This document shows positions 33,575 through 42,117 of a stretch of 64,000 nt of DNA, in pieces. The notes under the pieces are model-generated. The model saw nothing but the letters and a program-made list of their open reading frames with translations, did no database searches and was not told where the DNA came from. The stretch comes from Enterocloster asparagiformis (GTDB taxonomy: Bacteria; Bacillota; Clostridia; Lachnospirales; Lachnospiraceae): the NCBI GenBank assembly GCA_018380885.1, contig JAGZSY010000026.1:1-64000 (forward strand). Direction: 5' to 3'. The stretch's first letter is position 1; each line of letters starts with the position of its first letter. Made by a program: the position numbers and the translations under genes.

Positions 33575-34813
33575 ATGACCAAATTATCAAATGATTGGAA
33601 ACGGAATTTCTTTACCATCTGGACGGGGCAGGCGCTTTCGCAGTTTTCAAGCGCTGTCCTTCAATTTGCGATTGTGTGGTATCTGACGGACAAAACGGGT
33701 TCCGCCATGGTACTGACAGCCGCTATGATGATGGGATTTTTGCCCCAGGGAGTTTTAGGGCCGTTCATCGGCGTGCTGATTGACCGGTACAGCCGAAAGC
33801 GGATCATGATAGTCTCGGACCTGCTGATCTCCGCGGCCAGCTTCGCCATGGTGGCCGCCGGCTGGATGGGCGCGCTGTCCACGGAGCTGATCCTCGCTGT
33901 TTTGCTGGCCCGCTCCGTGGGCTCCGCCTTCCACACCCCGTGTCTGCAGGCGGTTACGCCCCAGATTGTGCCTCCGGATCAGCTGACCAGATGCTCCGGA
34001 TACTCCCAGGCCCTGGAGTCCGTATCCCAGATTCTGAGCCCGGCCGTTGCGGCGGTGCTCTATAGCTCCTGGAGCTTAAGCGGTATCGTTTTCCTGGATG
34101 TCATCGGAGCGCTGATCGCGGTGTTTACCCTGGGGATCACTGTGATACCGGAATTGCAGCGGGAGGCCGGTTGCGAGCGGGTTCGGATCTTGCGGGAGGC
34201 CAGAGAGGGCTTCCGGATTCTCCGGACCAACAAGGGGCTGCTGGGGCTGGTTTTGATCAGCAGCCTTTACACCCTGGCGCTGATGCCCACCAGCGCGCTG
34301 TTTCCACTGATGAGTATGTCGTATTTTAACGGTACCAGCACAAATGCCAGCATTGTGGAGGTGGTTTTCTCCGTGGGACTCCTGTGTGGCTCCCTGGTGC
34401 TGGCCTGCTGGGGTGGGACGAAAAACAGGGTCTACACCATCGTGGGTTCATTCCTGCTGATGAGCTTCAGTCTGTTCGTCTCAGGCATGCTGCCCCCGGG
34501 AGGCTTCCTCATATTCGCTGTCTGCGCCTGGCTGATGGGAATCTCCGGCCCCTTTTACTGGGGCATGTATACGCCGCTGCTGCAAAGCGGCTTTGAGGCG
34601 AAATATCTGGGGCGGGTACTGTCCCTGTCCAGCAGCATACGTCTGCTCAGCGGGCCGCTGGGCCTGGTTGTCTCGGGGGCGTTTGCGGAAAAATACGGGG
34701 TTGAGAAATGGTTTCTCATAGCCGGCGGGCTGGTGCTGGCCGCCGCGCTTCTGTGTTTGGCGGTGCCGCCGGTGCGAAGATGCGACCTTGACCGGAATTT
34801 GCAACAGGACTGA
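33575..34813 (+). CDS. MFS exporter (macrolide-efflux-like)
   Basis: 412 residues with 12 predicted membrane segments. FFTIWTGQALSQFSSAVLQFAIVWYLTDKTGSA is the typical start of the MefA/TIGR00900-type drug efflux branch, and GPFIGVLIDRYSRKRIMI is the A-motif between segments 2 and 3. It likely expels a hydrophobic drug or metabolite using the proton gradient; the substrate is unknown. GGAGAGGGA precedes the ATG. Confidence 0.9.
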   Translation: MTKLSNDWKRNFFTIWTGQALSQFSSAVLQFAIVWYLTDKTGSAMVLTAAMMMGFLPQGVLGPFIGVLIDRYSRKRIMIVSDLLISAASFAMVAAGWMGALSTELILAVLLARSVGSAFHTPCLQAVTPQIVPPDQLTRCSGYSQALESVSQILSPAVAAVLYSSWSLSGIVFLDVIGALIAVFTLGITVIPELQREAGCERVRILREAREGFRILRTNKGLLGLVLISSLYTLALMPTSALFPLMSMSYFNGTSTNASIVEVVFSVGLLCGSLVLACWGGTKNRVYTIVGSFLLMSFSLFVSGMLPPGGFLIFAVCAWLMGISGPFYWGMYTPLLQSGFEAKYLGRVLSLSSSIRLLSGPLGLVVSGAFAEKYGVEKWFLIAGGLVLAAALLCLAVPPVRRCDLDRNLQQD

Positions 34814-35049
34814 TTTTGGCAGTTCCATTTAATTTCCCCTTCCAAAGGATTCCCATTAAAATGGGAAATAGGGACACGGCTCCTGAGGCGTGGCGTAGCT
34901 TTACCACAGAACCAGCGCCTGGAGGGCATTTGACCGGATTGCCACCGCCGCCGGTCCCGGTTCCCGGCGGTCGGAGACGGGCAGAGGCAGGTACGCCCTG
35001 AAAATAGGACGGGCAAAAAAGAAATCTATTTTTCAGACAGTGCATTTTG

Positions 35050-35118
35050 TAAAAGGCAGGCCCTTGATATGATCCCCCTTAAGTAGGGGGCATATCACAA
35101 GAGGTCCTGCCTTTTTGT
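35050..35118. terminator. Long bidirectional terminator hairpin
   Basis: AAAAGGCAGG pairs with CCTGCCTTTTT. Inside it, CCCCCT pairs with AGGGGG around the loop, with imperfect pairing between. The A-run and T-run at the two ends suit termination in both directions. Confidence 0.75.
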
Positions 35119-35304
35119 GGAGCACAGGGCGGTAAAATAATGAATCTCAGGGCGCTGGCCGCTGCCTATTGCTGCGCTGGCTTCCCTTACGAAATGTTTT
35201 GCCAGTGTAATGAAAAATGAAAGCGGAGAAGGGATGGGGAAAGGTGGCGGCAAAGGGGAACCGGAATCCCAAACCGCCGGGCATTTGCCTGCCCACACCT
35301 GGCG

Positions 35305-35364
35305 GGGAAGATGGGCAGACAAGAGGGAAGATGGATAGACAAGAGGGAAGATAGGCAGACAGGA
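35305..35364. repeat. 20-bp tandem repeat, three copies
   Basis: Units start at 35305, 35325 and 35345, each GGGAAGAT(G/A)G(G/A)(C/T)AGACA(A/G)GA with one to three changes. It is non-coding. Confidence 0.85.
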
Positions 35365-35742
35365 GAACGGTCAGGCGCTTCAGGGGTGTGACGGAGTCTT
35401 TCTGCAAAGGAACCTTTGGGAAAAAGTACGGGCTGCCGTGAAAGGCGTTCGGCACATATTACGGGCTGCCATGCCCCTATGGCGGACCGTTGCTGTTTTC
35501 CTCAGTTTAATTATCAAAATCCATGCCTGTTAAGCATGGATTGACATGTAATATAAGCATTTGATATGTTTCTGCCCATGAACTAAAATGGAGTCATAGA
35601 CAGCGGCGGGATGCCCGTGTAATAAAGCGAAAAGCCCTCCACGTCGCGATCGTGAAACCCAAACCAGGATCCCGGGAGGCGTGTACGTTCCAAATGGTAT
35701 AGAATACGCGCTCCGGCAGAAACAATATCAGGAGGAAACGAC

Positions 35743-36918
35743 ATGAACATGAATTTTAATTTCAACAACCCCACAAATATCATGTTCGGCGCCGGGGCGC
35801 TGAACCAGCTGGGCGAACAGCGGCTGCCGGGTAAGCGGGCCCTACTGCTCATCTCAAACGGAAAGTCAACCAGGGCCAACGGCTATCTGGACCGCACGAT
35901 CGCCCAGCTTGAAACAGCTGGCGTGACGTACGCGCTGTTTGATAAAATCATGGAGAATCCCGTGAGGGAAGTGATTATGGAGGGCGCCGCCTTTGCCAGG
36001 GACAACTGCTGCGATTTCATCGTCGCCCTGGGCGGCGGAGCGGTGCTGGATGCGTCCGTGGCGATCTCGGCGATGGCCACAAACAGCGGCGACCTCTGGG
36101 ACCATGTGTTTGGGGGTACGGGAAAATGTATTCCCATTGAGAATCCGGGGCTTCCCATTGTCACGATCGCCACAACCTCCGGCACAGGCTCTGAGATCAA
36201 TTGCTGGGGCGTTATCTCCAACCCGGAGACCAATGAGAAAATCGGCTTTGGCGATCCGGCGCTGACGCCGGTGCTGGCGATTGTGGATCCGGAGCTGATG
36301 CTCACCGTCTCGCCGCGGTATACGGCCTATCAGGGCTTTGACGCTCTGTTTCACAATACCGAGGTCATGATGTCAAAGGGCGTCAATATCCTCAGCGAGA
36401 CCATCGCGCTGTCCGCCATTGAGAATATTGCAAAATATCTGCCGGTGGCGGTGAGGGACGGCGCAAATCTGGAGGCCAGGGAGCGCGTGGCCTATGGCAG
36501 CACCATGGCGGGCATCACCATGCAGCTAACCTCCACAACGGCCCAGCACAGTATGGAACACGCCATGAGCGCCTATCACCACAATCTCCCCCACGGCGCG
36601 GGGCTGATCATGATTTCCAAAGCCTTTGCGGAGTTTTTTATCGGGAAGCACGCCTGCGACCGGCAGTTTATCAAGATGGCCAGGGCCATGGGGATGGCGG
36701 ACGCCTGCAAGCCGGAGGATTTTATCACAGCGCTTGTGAAGCTGCAGGAGGACTGCGATGTGGCGGACTTAAAAATGAGCGATTTTGGATTTGAGCAGGA
36801 GGAGGCCATGATCCTGGCAAAAGGCGCCCGTTCCATGCAGGGAGGATTGTTCGACGCGAATCCCTGCCCTATGACAGACCAGGAATGCGCGGAAATATTC
36901 CGTCAGTCCTATCGGTAA
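35743..36918 (+). CDS. Iron-containing alcohol dehydrogenase
   Basis: 391 residues of the type III (Fe-ADH, butanol dehydrogenase-like) family. The opening NFNNPTNIMFGAGALNQLGE, the NAD(P) loop ALGGGAVLDASVAISAM, ATTSGTGSEIN, and the metal-binding part with GFDALFH and HSMEHAMSAYHHNLPHGAG are all present and full length. It reduces aldehydes to alcohols with NAD(P)H, or the reverse, in fermentation or detoxification. GGAGGAAACG gives a strong ribosome site. Confidence 0.93.
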   Translation: MNMNFNFNNPTNIMFGAGALNQLGEQRLPGKRALLLISNGKSTRANGYLDRTIAQLETAGVTYALFDKIMENPVREVIMEGAAFARDNCCDFIVALGGGAVLDASVAISAMATNSGDLWDHVFGGTGKCIPIENPGLPIVTIATTSGTGSEINCWGVISNPETNEKIGFGDPALTPVLAIVDPELMLTVSPRYTAYQGFDALFHNTEVMMSKGVNILSETIALSAIENIAKYLPVAVRDGANLEARERVAYGSTMAGITMQLTSTTAQHSMEHAMSAYHHNLPHGAGLIMISKAFAEFFIGKHACDRQFIKMARAMGMADACKPEDFITALVKLQEDCDVADLKMSDFGFEQEEAMILAKGARSMQGGLFDANPCPMTDQECAEIFRQSYR

Positions 36919-37050
36919 GGGGACATAGCAATTCAATGCTTCCTGGAAGCCGGCGGCGCGGCGAAGCTACAGGCTGCGCCGGAGAAGCCGGCGGATTTCA
37001 CAGCATACGCCGCAGGCGGCGGCGCAGACCAGTATGGGAATACCGCCTGC

Positions 37051-37353
37051 CGGAAGAAATCCCCGCGCGGATGGCGAGGTTCACCCCCAGGGCGGAACCG
37101 CCGCAGATGGAGGCTACGGAAGAAATCCCTGCACGGATTACGGGCCTCACCCCAAGGCGGAACCGCCGCAGATGGAGGCTACGGAAGAAATCCCTGCGCG
37201 GATTACGTGGCTCACCCAAGGCGGAATCATCGCAGATGGAAGCCACTGAAGAAATCCCTGCGCAGATTACAGGGCTCATCCCCCAGGGCCAAACCGTTGC
37301 AGATGGAAGCCGCGGAAGAAATCCCCGCGCGGATTGCATGGCTCACCCAAACA
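37051..37353. repeat. Tandem array of ~65-bp units (four and a part)
   Basis: Units start at 37051, 37117, 37182, 37246 and 37313 and are 66, 65, 64 and 67 bp long, the last partial. Each opens CGGAAGAAATCCC(C/T)GCGCGG and ends near GCAGATGGA(G/A)GC. Because lengths are not multiples of three, the reading frame changes between units, so an open frame across it is not a gene. It fills the space between the alcohol dehydrogenase and the truncated flavodoxin. Confidence 0.9.
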
Positions 37354-37379
37354 CCTGAACTTTGAAGGGAGGAACAGAG

Positions 37380-37832
37380 ATGAAACGAATTACTGCCTGT
37401 TTTTGCACGCTGTTGGCGGCGCTGGGGCTTGCGGCCTGCGCCAATGCGGTCCAAGCCCAGCCTGCCGGAGAACCGGCCGCCATTTCGGCAATGCCGGGGC
37501 AGCCCTCGCGGGCTCCCGCCGACGCTCCGGATCAGGCAAACGCAGAAGGTCAAAGCGCGATTTTAGTTGCGTATTTTTCCTGTACCGGGACCACTGAAAG
37601 GATCGCGCGGTCTTTGGCTGATTATTTGCACGCCGATCTCTATGAGATCGCCCCTGAGACCCCCTATACGCAGGAGGACTTGGACTATGGCAACCCGTCA
37701 AGCCGCGCTGATCGTGAGCAAAACGACCCGGCGGCCAGGCCTGCAATCTCCGGCCCGGCAGCGGACCTGGAGCGCTATGACACCATTTTTCTCGGCTATC
37801 CTAAACTGGAGTATGGTTTTTTATGTGTATAG
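37380..37832 (+). pseudogene. Flavodoxin-like lipoprotein, truncated at the mobile-element edge
   Basis: The start MKRITACFCTLLAALGLAAC is a lipoprotein signal with lipobox Cys20; a low-complexity linker follows. The flavodoxin FMN-phosphate loop is VAYFSCTGTTERIA. The protein stops about 14 residues after YDTIFLGYP, where flavodoxins continue with IWWG and another ~80 residues. The last residues (KLEYGFLCV) are foreign and the next DNA belongs to the conjugative element, so insertion or a deletion at the element's end cut the gene. The start has GGGAGGA at 37366. Confidence 0.8.
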
Positions 37833-37906
37833 CGTATACAGCGTAAGAAAATACCGGGAAAGTAAGACGGTATACACAGATGAAGGGGCAGATTGTGTAT
37901 AGCGTA
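37824..37906. repeat. Repeated TGTGTATA sites at the element's left edge
   Basis: TGTGTATAGCGTA occurs at 37824-37836 and again at 37894-37906, and the inverse TATACACA at 37871-37878. Such clustered short direct and inverted sites are what recombinase arm or core sites look like at the end of an integrative element (inference). Confidence 0.5.
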
Positions 37907-37951
37907 GTGAAAGAAAGCAGCTAAAATCAATACCAAGGAAAAAGCAGATAT

Positions 37952-37978
37952 CGGCTATTTTTTGCAGATAGCCGTTTT
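37952..37978 (+). terminator. Terminator near the element edge
   Basis: CGGCTAT (37952-37958) pairs with ATAGCCG (37968-37974), followed by TTTT. Confidence 0.65.
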
Positions 37979-38049
37979 AACATGACAAAGAATATGCAGA
38001 GGAAGGATGATTGCCATTCGTCCTCTTTTCTATATATCGTACAGCCTTA

Positions 38050-38132
38050 CAGGTTATGGGGCGGCAAATGGGAGTGATTAGGTTCTTCGTGTTTTACGAG
38101 AACTTGATCGCTTTTTTTGTTGCCCTAACCTG
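38050..38132 (+). promoter_or_regulatory. Nested hairpins, possible attenuator before the first element gene
   Basis: An outer stem CAGGTTA (38050-38056) / TAACCTG (38126-38132) encloses an inner hairpin (GATTAGGTTCTTCGT with ACGAGAACTTGATC) that runs into seven T at 38112-38118, like an intrinsic terminator. The two structures could exclude each other, as in an attenuator or riboregulator. It lies 40 bp before the gene at 38173. Confidence 0.5.
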
Positions 38133-38172
38133 AAAAGCTTCAGAAAAAATCGGAGAGAAAGGACTGAGAATC

Positions 38173-38883
38173 ATGACGGTAAGATTTATGAGCAACACCC
38201 ACTATGCAAACACTGAGTTTGAAATGCAACTGATCCCCGGTTTCACACCCCGCAGGAGCAGGATGGTTGTGAGCCGGTTTGAGTACAGCGCCCGCGACTG
38301 TGACTGCGGCTGCTGCACCTATAAAGGCAGAATGGAAAAATGCACAAGCCCTGCGGGATGCGTCTGCCTGCGTAAGCGGCTTGTGGCGGGTTGTGTCCCC
38401 TTTAGCGAGCTGCTGGGCGTACTTACTGCAGAGGTGCGGGAACGCCCCTTTGTGAGCCGTGTGTCGCGCCTGTCGGCCAGACCGCAGACATTATTCACTG
38501 ACCGCAGACATTTTCAATGTTTTGAAAGGCGATGGAAGGAACGTGTGAAAGCGCAGGATGAGGCTGCTTGGTGCGCCGCCCTGTACCTGCTGACTTCGGA
38601 TACGTTTCTCTGGAGCAAAGCTGAGGCAGCGGTGCATCCAGATTTTATTGATTTCACGGCCATCCGTATCCACGGTGTGGATCTGGACGGCTATGTCCTG
38701 TTCCACACGGCAAAAGACTTATACAAGGGAACCAAGCACATCAGCCTGTCGGAACTGACCGATCCGGAGCTTGTGAGCGATGAGGCATTCTGGTTGATTA
38801 TAACCGCATTCTTGATCCGGCGTTACGGCCCGTATGTAATCCTTAAGGAAATGGAGGGCAAATCATGCTTGAAATCTATTTAA
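38173..38883 (+). CDS. Cysteine-rich hypothetical protein of the element
   Basis: 236 residues, no family recognised with confidence. Eight cysteines fall in residues 43-74 (CDCGCC, KC, GCVC, GC), likely a metal-binding knuckle; the remainder is mixed alpha/beta without membrane segments. GGAGAGAAAGG precedes the ATG. Its end overlaps the next gene by 19 bp, so it belongs to the antirestriction operon. It may help early establishment after transfer (position-based inference). Confidence 0.65.
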   Translation: MTVRFMSNTHYANTEFEMQLIPGFTPRRSRMVVSRFEYSARDCDCGCCTYKGRMEKCTSPAGCVCLRKRLVAGCVPFSELLGVLTAEVRERPFVSRVSRLSARPQTLFTDRRHFQCFERRWKERVKAQDEAAWCAALYLLTSDTFLWSKAEAAVHPDFIDFTAIRIHGVDLDGYVLFHTAKDLYKGTKHISLSELTDPELVSDEAFWLIITAFLIRRYGPYVILKEMEGKSCLKSI

Positions 38884-40505
38884 TCCGCAGCAAAGAACAG
38901 GGGGTGTGGTTGAAGCTGCCGTCCTCGCCCGCTGAGATTGGGGAAGCCTATGCGGAACTGGACGGCATTGACTCGGTGTATTTGGAAACGAGCATTGGAA
39001 ATGCAGCATCATCGGTACACAGTTTGCCGGAATATTTGCGTGGCAAGGCTGTTTCCGATCAGGGAATAAAGGAACTGCAATTTCTCGCCCGCCGCATCAA
39101 CGGGCTTACAGAACAGGAACAGATGAAATTAGGAGCCATGTTGGACATCGAAAAGCCCTATACCATTATTGAAATTGTGAACCTTTCCTGCAATATGGAT
39201 AAATTCGCCCTTTACCCGGATGCTCATAACGAAGTGGAGCTGGGACAGTATCTTCTTAAGGAACGCAAGATCGACATACCGGATGACCTGATCCCCTATG
39301 TGGATTACGCAATGGTTGGAGGTGGATATGCCGATGACCATGCGGGATGTTTTTCGGATTCCGGCTATACGGTCAGAACGGGTGAGGCATTGAAGCCGAT
39401 CTATGATGGTAAACAATTGCCTGATCCTGCTTATGAAACGAACAGCATTTTTTTGCTTCAGTTTTATAATGGCAGACCGAATGGCAATGGTTCTGTGTCT
39501 CTGCCTGCTTCACAGGAAAAGCTGGATCTGCTGAAAAAGAACCTCGGCATTACCGACTTTAGTGATAGCGTGAGTTTTTACTTAAACTGCAGCGTGCCGG
39601 GATTGAAAGAACGCCTGCCCTGTGGCTGCTCTGTTGAAGAACTGAATGGATTTGCAAAACTGCTGCAGGGAGGTGTACTGGATGGCACAGAGGAAACCCG
39701 GATTCACCTGTTGGCCGCACTGGAAGCGGAAGCACCTGACAACATGGATTTTGCCGCCGAGATTGCAGACAATCTGGAGCATTATGATTTTATGCCGGAT
39801 ACGGAGAAGATCCAGACACCTGCCGACTATGCCCATTATGTCATTGAAAATCATGGACTGTTTATCGCTGATGAAGCGGCGGATTTTATAGATTATGAAG
39901 CGATGGGCAAGGCGCTGCTTCATGACCACGGCGTTACACAGACAAGCTTCGGGCCTGTGCTTCGTACCGACCGCCCTATCCGCCAGATTCCGGAGGAACT
40001 GACTACCCTGCGTTTGTTCAGCCCTCTGACTGTGGAACTGTATGAAAAAAATGAGTGGGGCGATCTGGAGCAGGACTCTATTCCTATGAGTGGCAGAGAT
40101 ATCTGCGATTATCAGGAAGATATCCTCTCCCTGATTGAACGGGAACATCTGGATACGGAGGGTGACCGTGGCCTTGCTGTTTATTTAGATAATGTGCTGT
40201 TGGGGCGCAAGGTCTACAGCATGAATCCCACTGTAGAAGTCTGGCTGGGCGAACTGTGGGGCGTGTTGGAGGTGCAGACACATGGGGAACTGTCTGCTGG
40301 TGAGATGAAAGAGCTGATTTCGCAATGGGAGGGGCAATGCAGTGATGGCTGGGGAGAGGGCTTTGAACAGCGGCCCATCCAAACTGGTGATGGCGAACTG
40401 TACGTCAGCTTCTGGCACTCAGGCAACGATTTCACGATTAATTTAGAGCAGGAACTGAAAAACGGGCAGGCCCAAGGCTTTGGGATGCAGATGGGAGGGA
40501 TGTAA
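38865..40505 (+). CDS. ArdA-like antirestriction protein, two-module
   Basis: 546 residues. ArdA proteins mimic DNA and block type I restriction enzymes. The first part (GVWLKLPSSPAEIGEAYAELD..., LQFLARRINGLTEQEQMKLGAML, YALYPDAHNEVELGQYLL-like) matches ArdA; a second related unit begins near VSLPASQEKLDLLKKNLGI and contains LNGFAKLLQGG and LEHYDFMPDTEK. The last ~160 residues are a separate, unassigned domain. The chain is strongly acidic. ATG 38865 overlaps the previous gene; GGAGGGCAAATC is upstream. The exact targets are unknown. Confidence 0.8.
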   Translation: MLEIYLIRSKEQGVWLKLPSSPAEIGEAYAELDGIDSVYLETSIGNAASSVHSLPEYLRGKAVSDQGIKELQFLARRINGLTEQEQMKLGAMLDIEKPYTIIEIVNLSCNMDKFALYPDAHNEVELGQYLLKERKIDIPDDLIPYVDYAMVGGGYADDHAGCFSDSGYTVRTGEALKPIYDGKQLPDPAYETNSIFLLQFYNGRPNGNGSVSLPASQEKLDLLKKNLGITDFSDSVSFYLNCSVPGLKERLPCGCSVEELNGFAKLLQGGVLDGTEETRIHLLAALEAEAPDNMDFAAEIADNLEHYDFMPDTEKIQTPADYAHYVIENHGLFIADEAADFIDYEAMGKALLHDHGVTQTSFGPVLRTDRPIRQIPEELTTLRLFSPLTVELYEKNEWGDLEQDSIPMSGRDICDYQEDILSLIEREHLDTEGDRGLAVYLDNVLLGRKVYSMNPTVEVWLGELWGVLEVQTHGELSAGEMKELISQWEGQCSDGWGEGFEQRPIQTGDGELYVSFWHSGNDFTINLEQELKNGQAQGFGMQMGGM

Positions 40506-41693
40506 ATGCAGGTAATCATTACCGCAGATCAACACAAAGGGAAACGCGGTTACAGGGGTGCCGATCTGGAACTGCCCGCCCTCTGGTATGAAATAGATGA
40601 TGCCTTGGCCCGCGCCCATGTTACGGGGAACGGCGGCTATGAGTTGTCCGGTTTCAACAGGTGGCCGGATTTCATGAAATCCGCCCTGCGCCTGTCCGGA
40701 GAAAAAACACTGGGAGAATTGAACCTGCTGGCAGGCCAGATCAGCCGGATGAATGAAACACAGCTTGGTGCTTATGAGGGGATTGTGAAACTCCGGCAGG
40801 ATTCGGATATCGACCACCCGGCCAGCACAAAGGAGCTGATCAATGCCGCCTATAACGTGGACAGCTTTGAATTTCATCCCGGCGTTGTGAATGATTACAA
40901 TCTCGGATCAATCTGCCTGCAGGGCGAAATGCTGGATCTGATCCAAGACCTGCCCGATGAGGTGTATGAACTGCTGGATGAAGAAAAAGTGGGCGCTGCC
41001 CTGCGCAAAAGCGATCAGGGCGTCTTTACCTCACAGGGCTATGTGTACCGCAGCTCAAAGGATTGGCAGGAGGTCTATGACGGTGTCCTACTGCCCCAGC
41101 AGACGGACAGCCACAGCGGACTGATTTCCCTGCGGCTGAAAACGATGGATAGTAATCCGGATAGAGATGAGGGCGTATGGCTGGAACTGCCTGCCGATGA
41201 GCAGGCCATGCACTGGGCGCTTATCTCGCTGGGAGAAAACACCTTTGATACCTGTTACATTGCTAAAGCAAAGGGTATCCTGCCATCTTTGGAATACCAG
41301 ATCGCCGGTGACGAGGATATCGGCAAGCTGAACACGCTGGCAGAGCGGATACAGGCATTCCCGGACAACCGGACGCTGGCCAAATATAAGGCGGTGCTGG
41401 AACTGGAGGTCTGCAGTGATCTGGACATGGAACTGGATATCGCGGAGAATCTGGACTGCTACGATTATGATCCCGTCATCCTTTCGCCGGAAGCCTACGC
41501 GGAGTATCTGCTGCAGGAAGCAGGCTTCGATGCGGACGATCCGGCGTTTTCCGGCTTTGATTTCCGTGATTATGGGGAACGCCACCTGCAGCGTGTCGGT
41601 TATGTCCCCACCCCGTATGGCTCCATTGCCAGAAATGAGAAGCCCTTCGTGCCGGAGTATACCAAGCCGGAACCCGGCATGACCATGCAGTAA
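40506..41693 (+). CDS. ArdA-family antirestriction protein, two-module
   Basis: 395 residues, again two ArdA-like units: residues ~1-185 (ADLELPALWYEIDDALARA, LNLLAGQISRMNETQLGAYEG, FEFHPGVVNDYNLGSICLQ) and ~195-375 (EGVWLELPADEQAMHWAL, LNTLAERIQAFPDNRTLAKY, YDYDPVILSPEAYAEYLL). The ends share the phrase YGSIARNEKPFVPE with the preceding protein's DRPIRQIPEE in position. It starts 0 bp after the preceding stop, ribosome site GGGAGGGATG. Highly acidic, as expected of a DNA mimic. Confidence 0.85.
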   Translation: MQVIITADQHKGKRGYRGADLELPALWYEIDDALARAHVTGNGGYELSGFNRWPDFMKSALRLSGEKTLGELNLLAGQISRMNETQLGAYEGIVKLRQDSDIDHPASTKELINAAYNVDSFEFHPGVVNDYNLGSICLQGEMLDLIQDLPDEVYELLDEEKVGAALRKSDQGVFTSQGYVYRSSKDWQEVYDGVLLPQQTDSHSGLISLRLKTMDSNPDRDEGVWLELPADEQAMHWALISLGENTFDTCYIAKAKGILPSLEYQIAGDEDIGKLNTLAERIQAFPDNRTLAKYKAVLELEVCSDLDMELDIAENLDCYDYDPVILSPEAYAEYLLQEAGFDADDPAFSGFDFRDYGERHLQRVGYVPTPYGSIARNEKPFVPEYTKPEPGMTMQ

Positions 41694-41715
41694 AAACAGA
41701 GAAAGGAAAAATACT

Positions 41716-42084
41716 ATGGCTGCTTTTGACGCAACAAAGGAAGGATATCTGCTGGCGGAGATTGACGGGAAACCCGTCCGCTTCACCAATATGCGCCTCA
41801 ACCGTGACACTGTCCCGGAGGGGCTTTTTTGTTATGACGTCCGGGATTCGGACAGTCTGGACGGCAGCTTTGCCGAAGTAAAGCACCATGTTTTGGTCAA
41901 CCACTGGGGAACCATCCTGTGTAAAGATTCGTTCCCTTTGGATGAACACGGCAGCTATTACCCGGAGGATTGGGGATTTCTTGGTGAGGATATGAGTCTT
42001 GAAAAGTTTCAGCAGGCGACACCGGAACAACTGACAGCATATCTTGCCCTGGAGCCACCGGGTCACGATGTGAAGATGACATGA
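41716..42084 (+). CDS. LPD28-like domain protein
   Basis: 122 residues. The pattern EIDGKPVRFTNMRLNRDTVPEGLFCYDVRD, then HHVLVNHWGTILCKDSFPL matches the LPD28 domain found in mobile-element proteins; its function is unknown. A related, interrupted copy lies at 46153-46530. AGAAAGGAAAA upstream; it lies between antirestriction genes and a methylase. Confidence 0.7.
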   Translation: MAAFDATKEGYLLAEIDGKPVRFTNMRLNRDTVPEGLFCYDVRDSDSLDGSFAEVKHHVLVNHWGTILCKDSFPLDEHGSYYPEDWGFLGEDMSLEKFQQATPEQLTAYLALEPPGHDVKMT

Positions 42085-42117
42085 GAAACAACCGCCGCAG
42101 GAAGGAGGTGATGCGGT

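Larger units (their letters stand above)
34814..35742. other. Long intergenic region with hairpins and a short repeat
   Basis: No gene is supported in 930 bp. It contains a small hairpin TTCCCATT-AA-AATGGGAA near 34850, a strong two-way terminator (35050-35118) and a 20-bp tandem repeat (35305-35364). AGGAGGAAACG at its end is the ribosome site of the next gene. Confidence 0.6.

Noticed and set aside
33240..33578. A 112-codon frame before the MFS gene
   Set aside because: No ribosome site or family match; it runs over the shared hairpin phrase and into the MFS start.
35050..35118. A possible IS end or attC-like site at the long hairpin
   Set aside because: There is no transposase or target duplication nearby, and the A/T runs on both sides fit a two-way terminator better.
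36885..37358. A 157-codon frame crossing the end of the alcohol dehydrogenase and the 65-bp repeats
   Set aside because: It starts inside another gene, changes register at each repeat and is Arg/Pro-rich as expected from GC-rich repeats.
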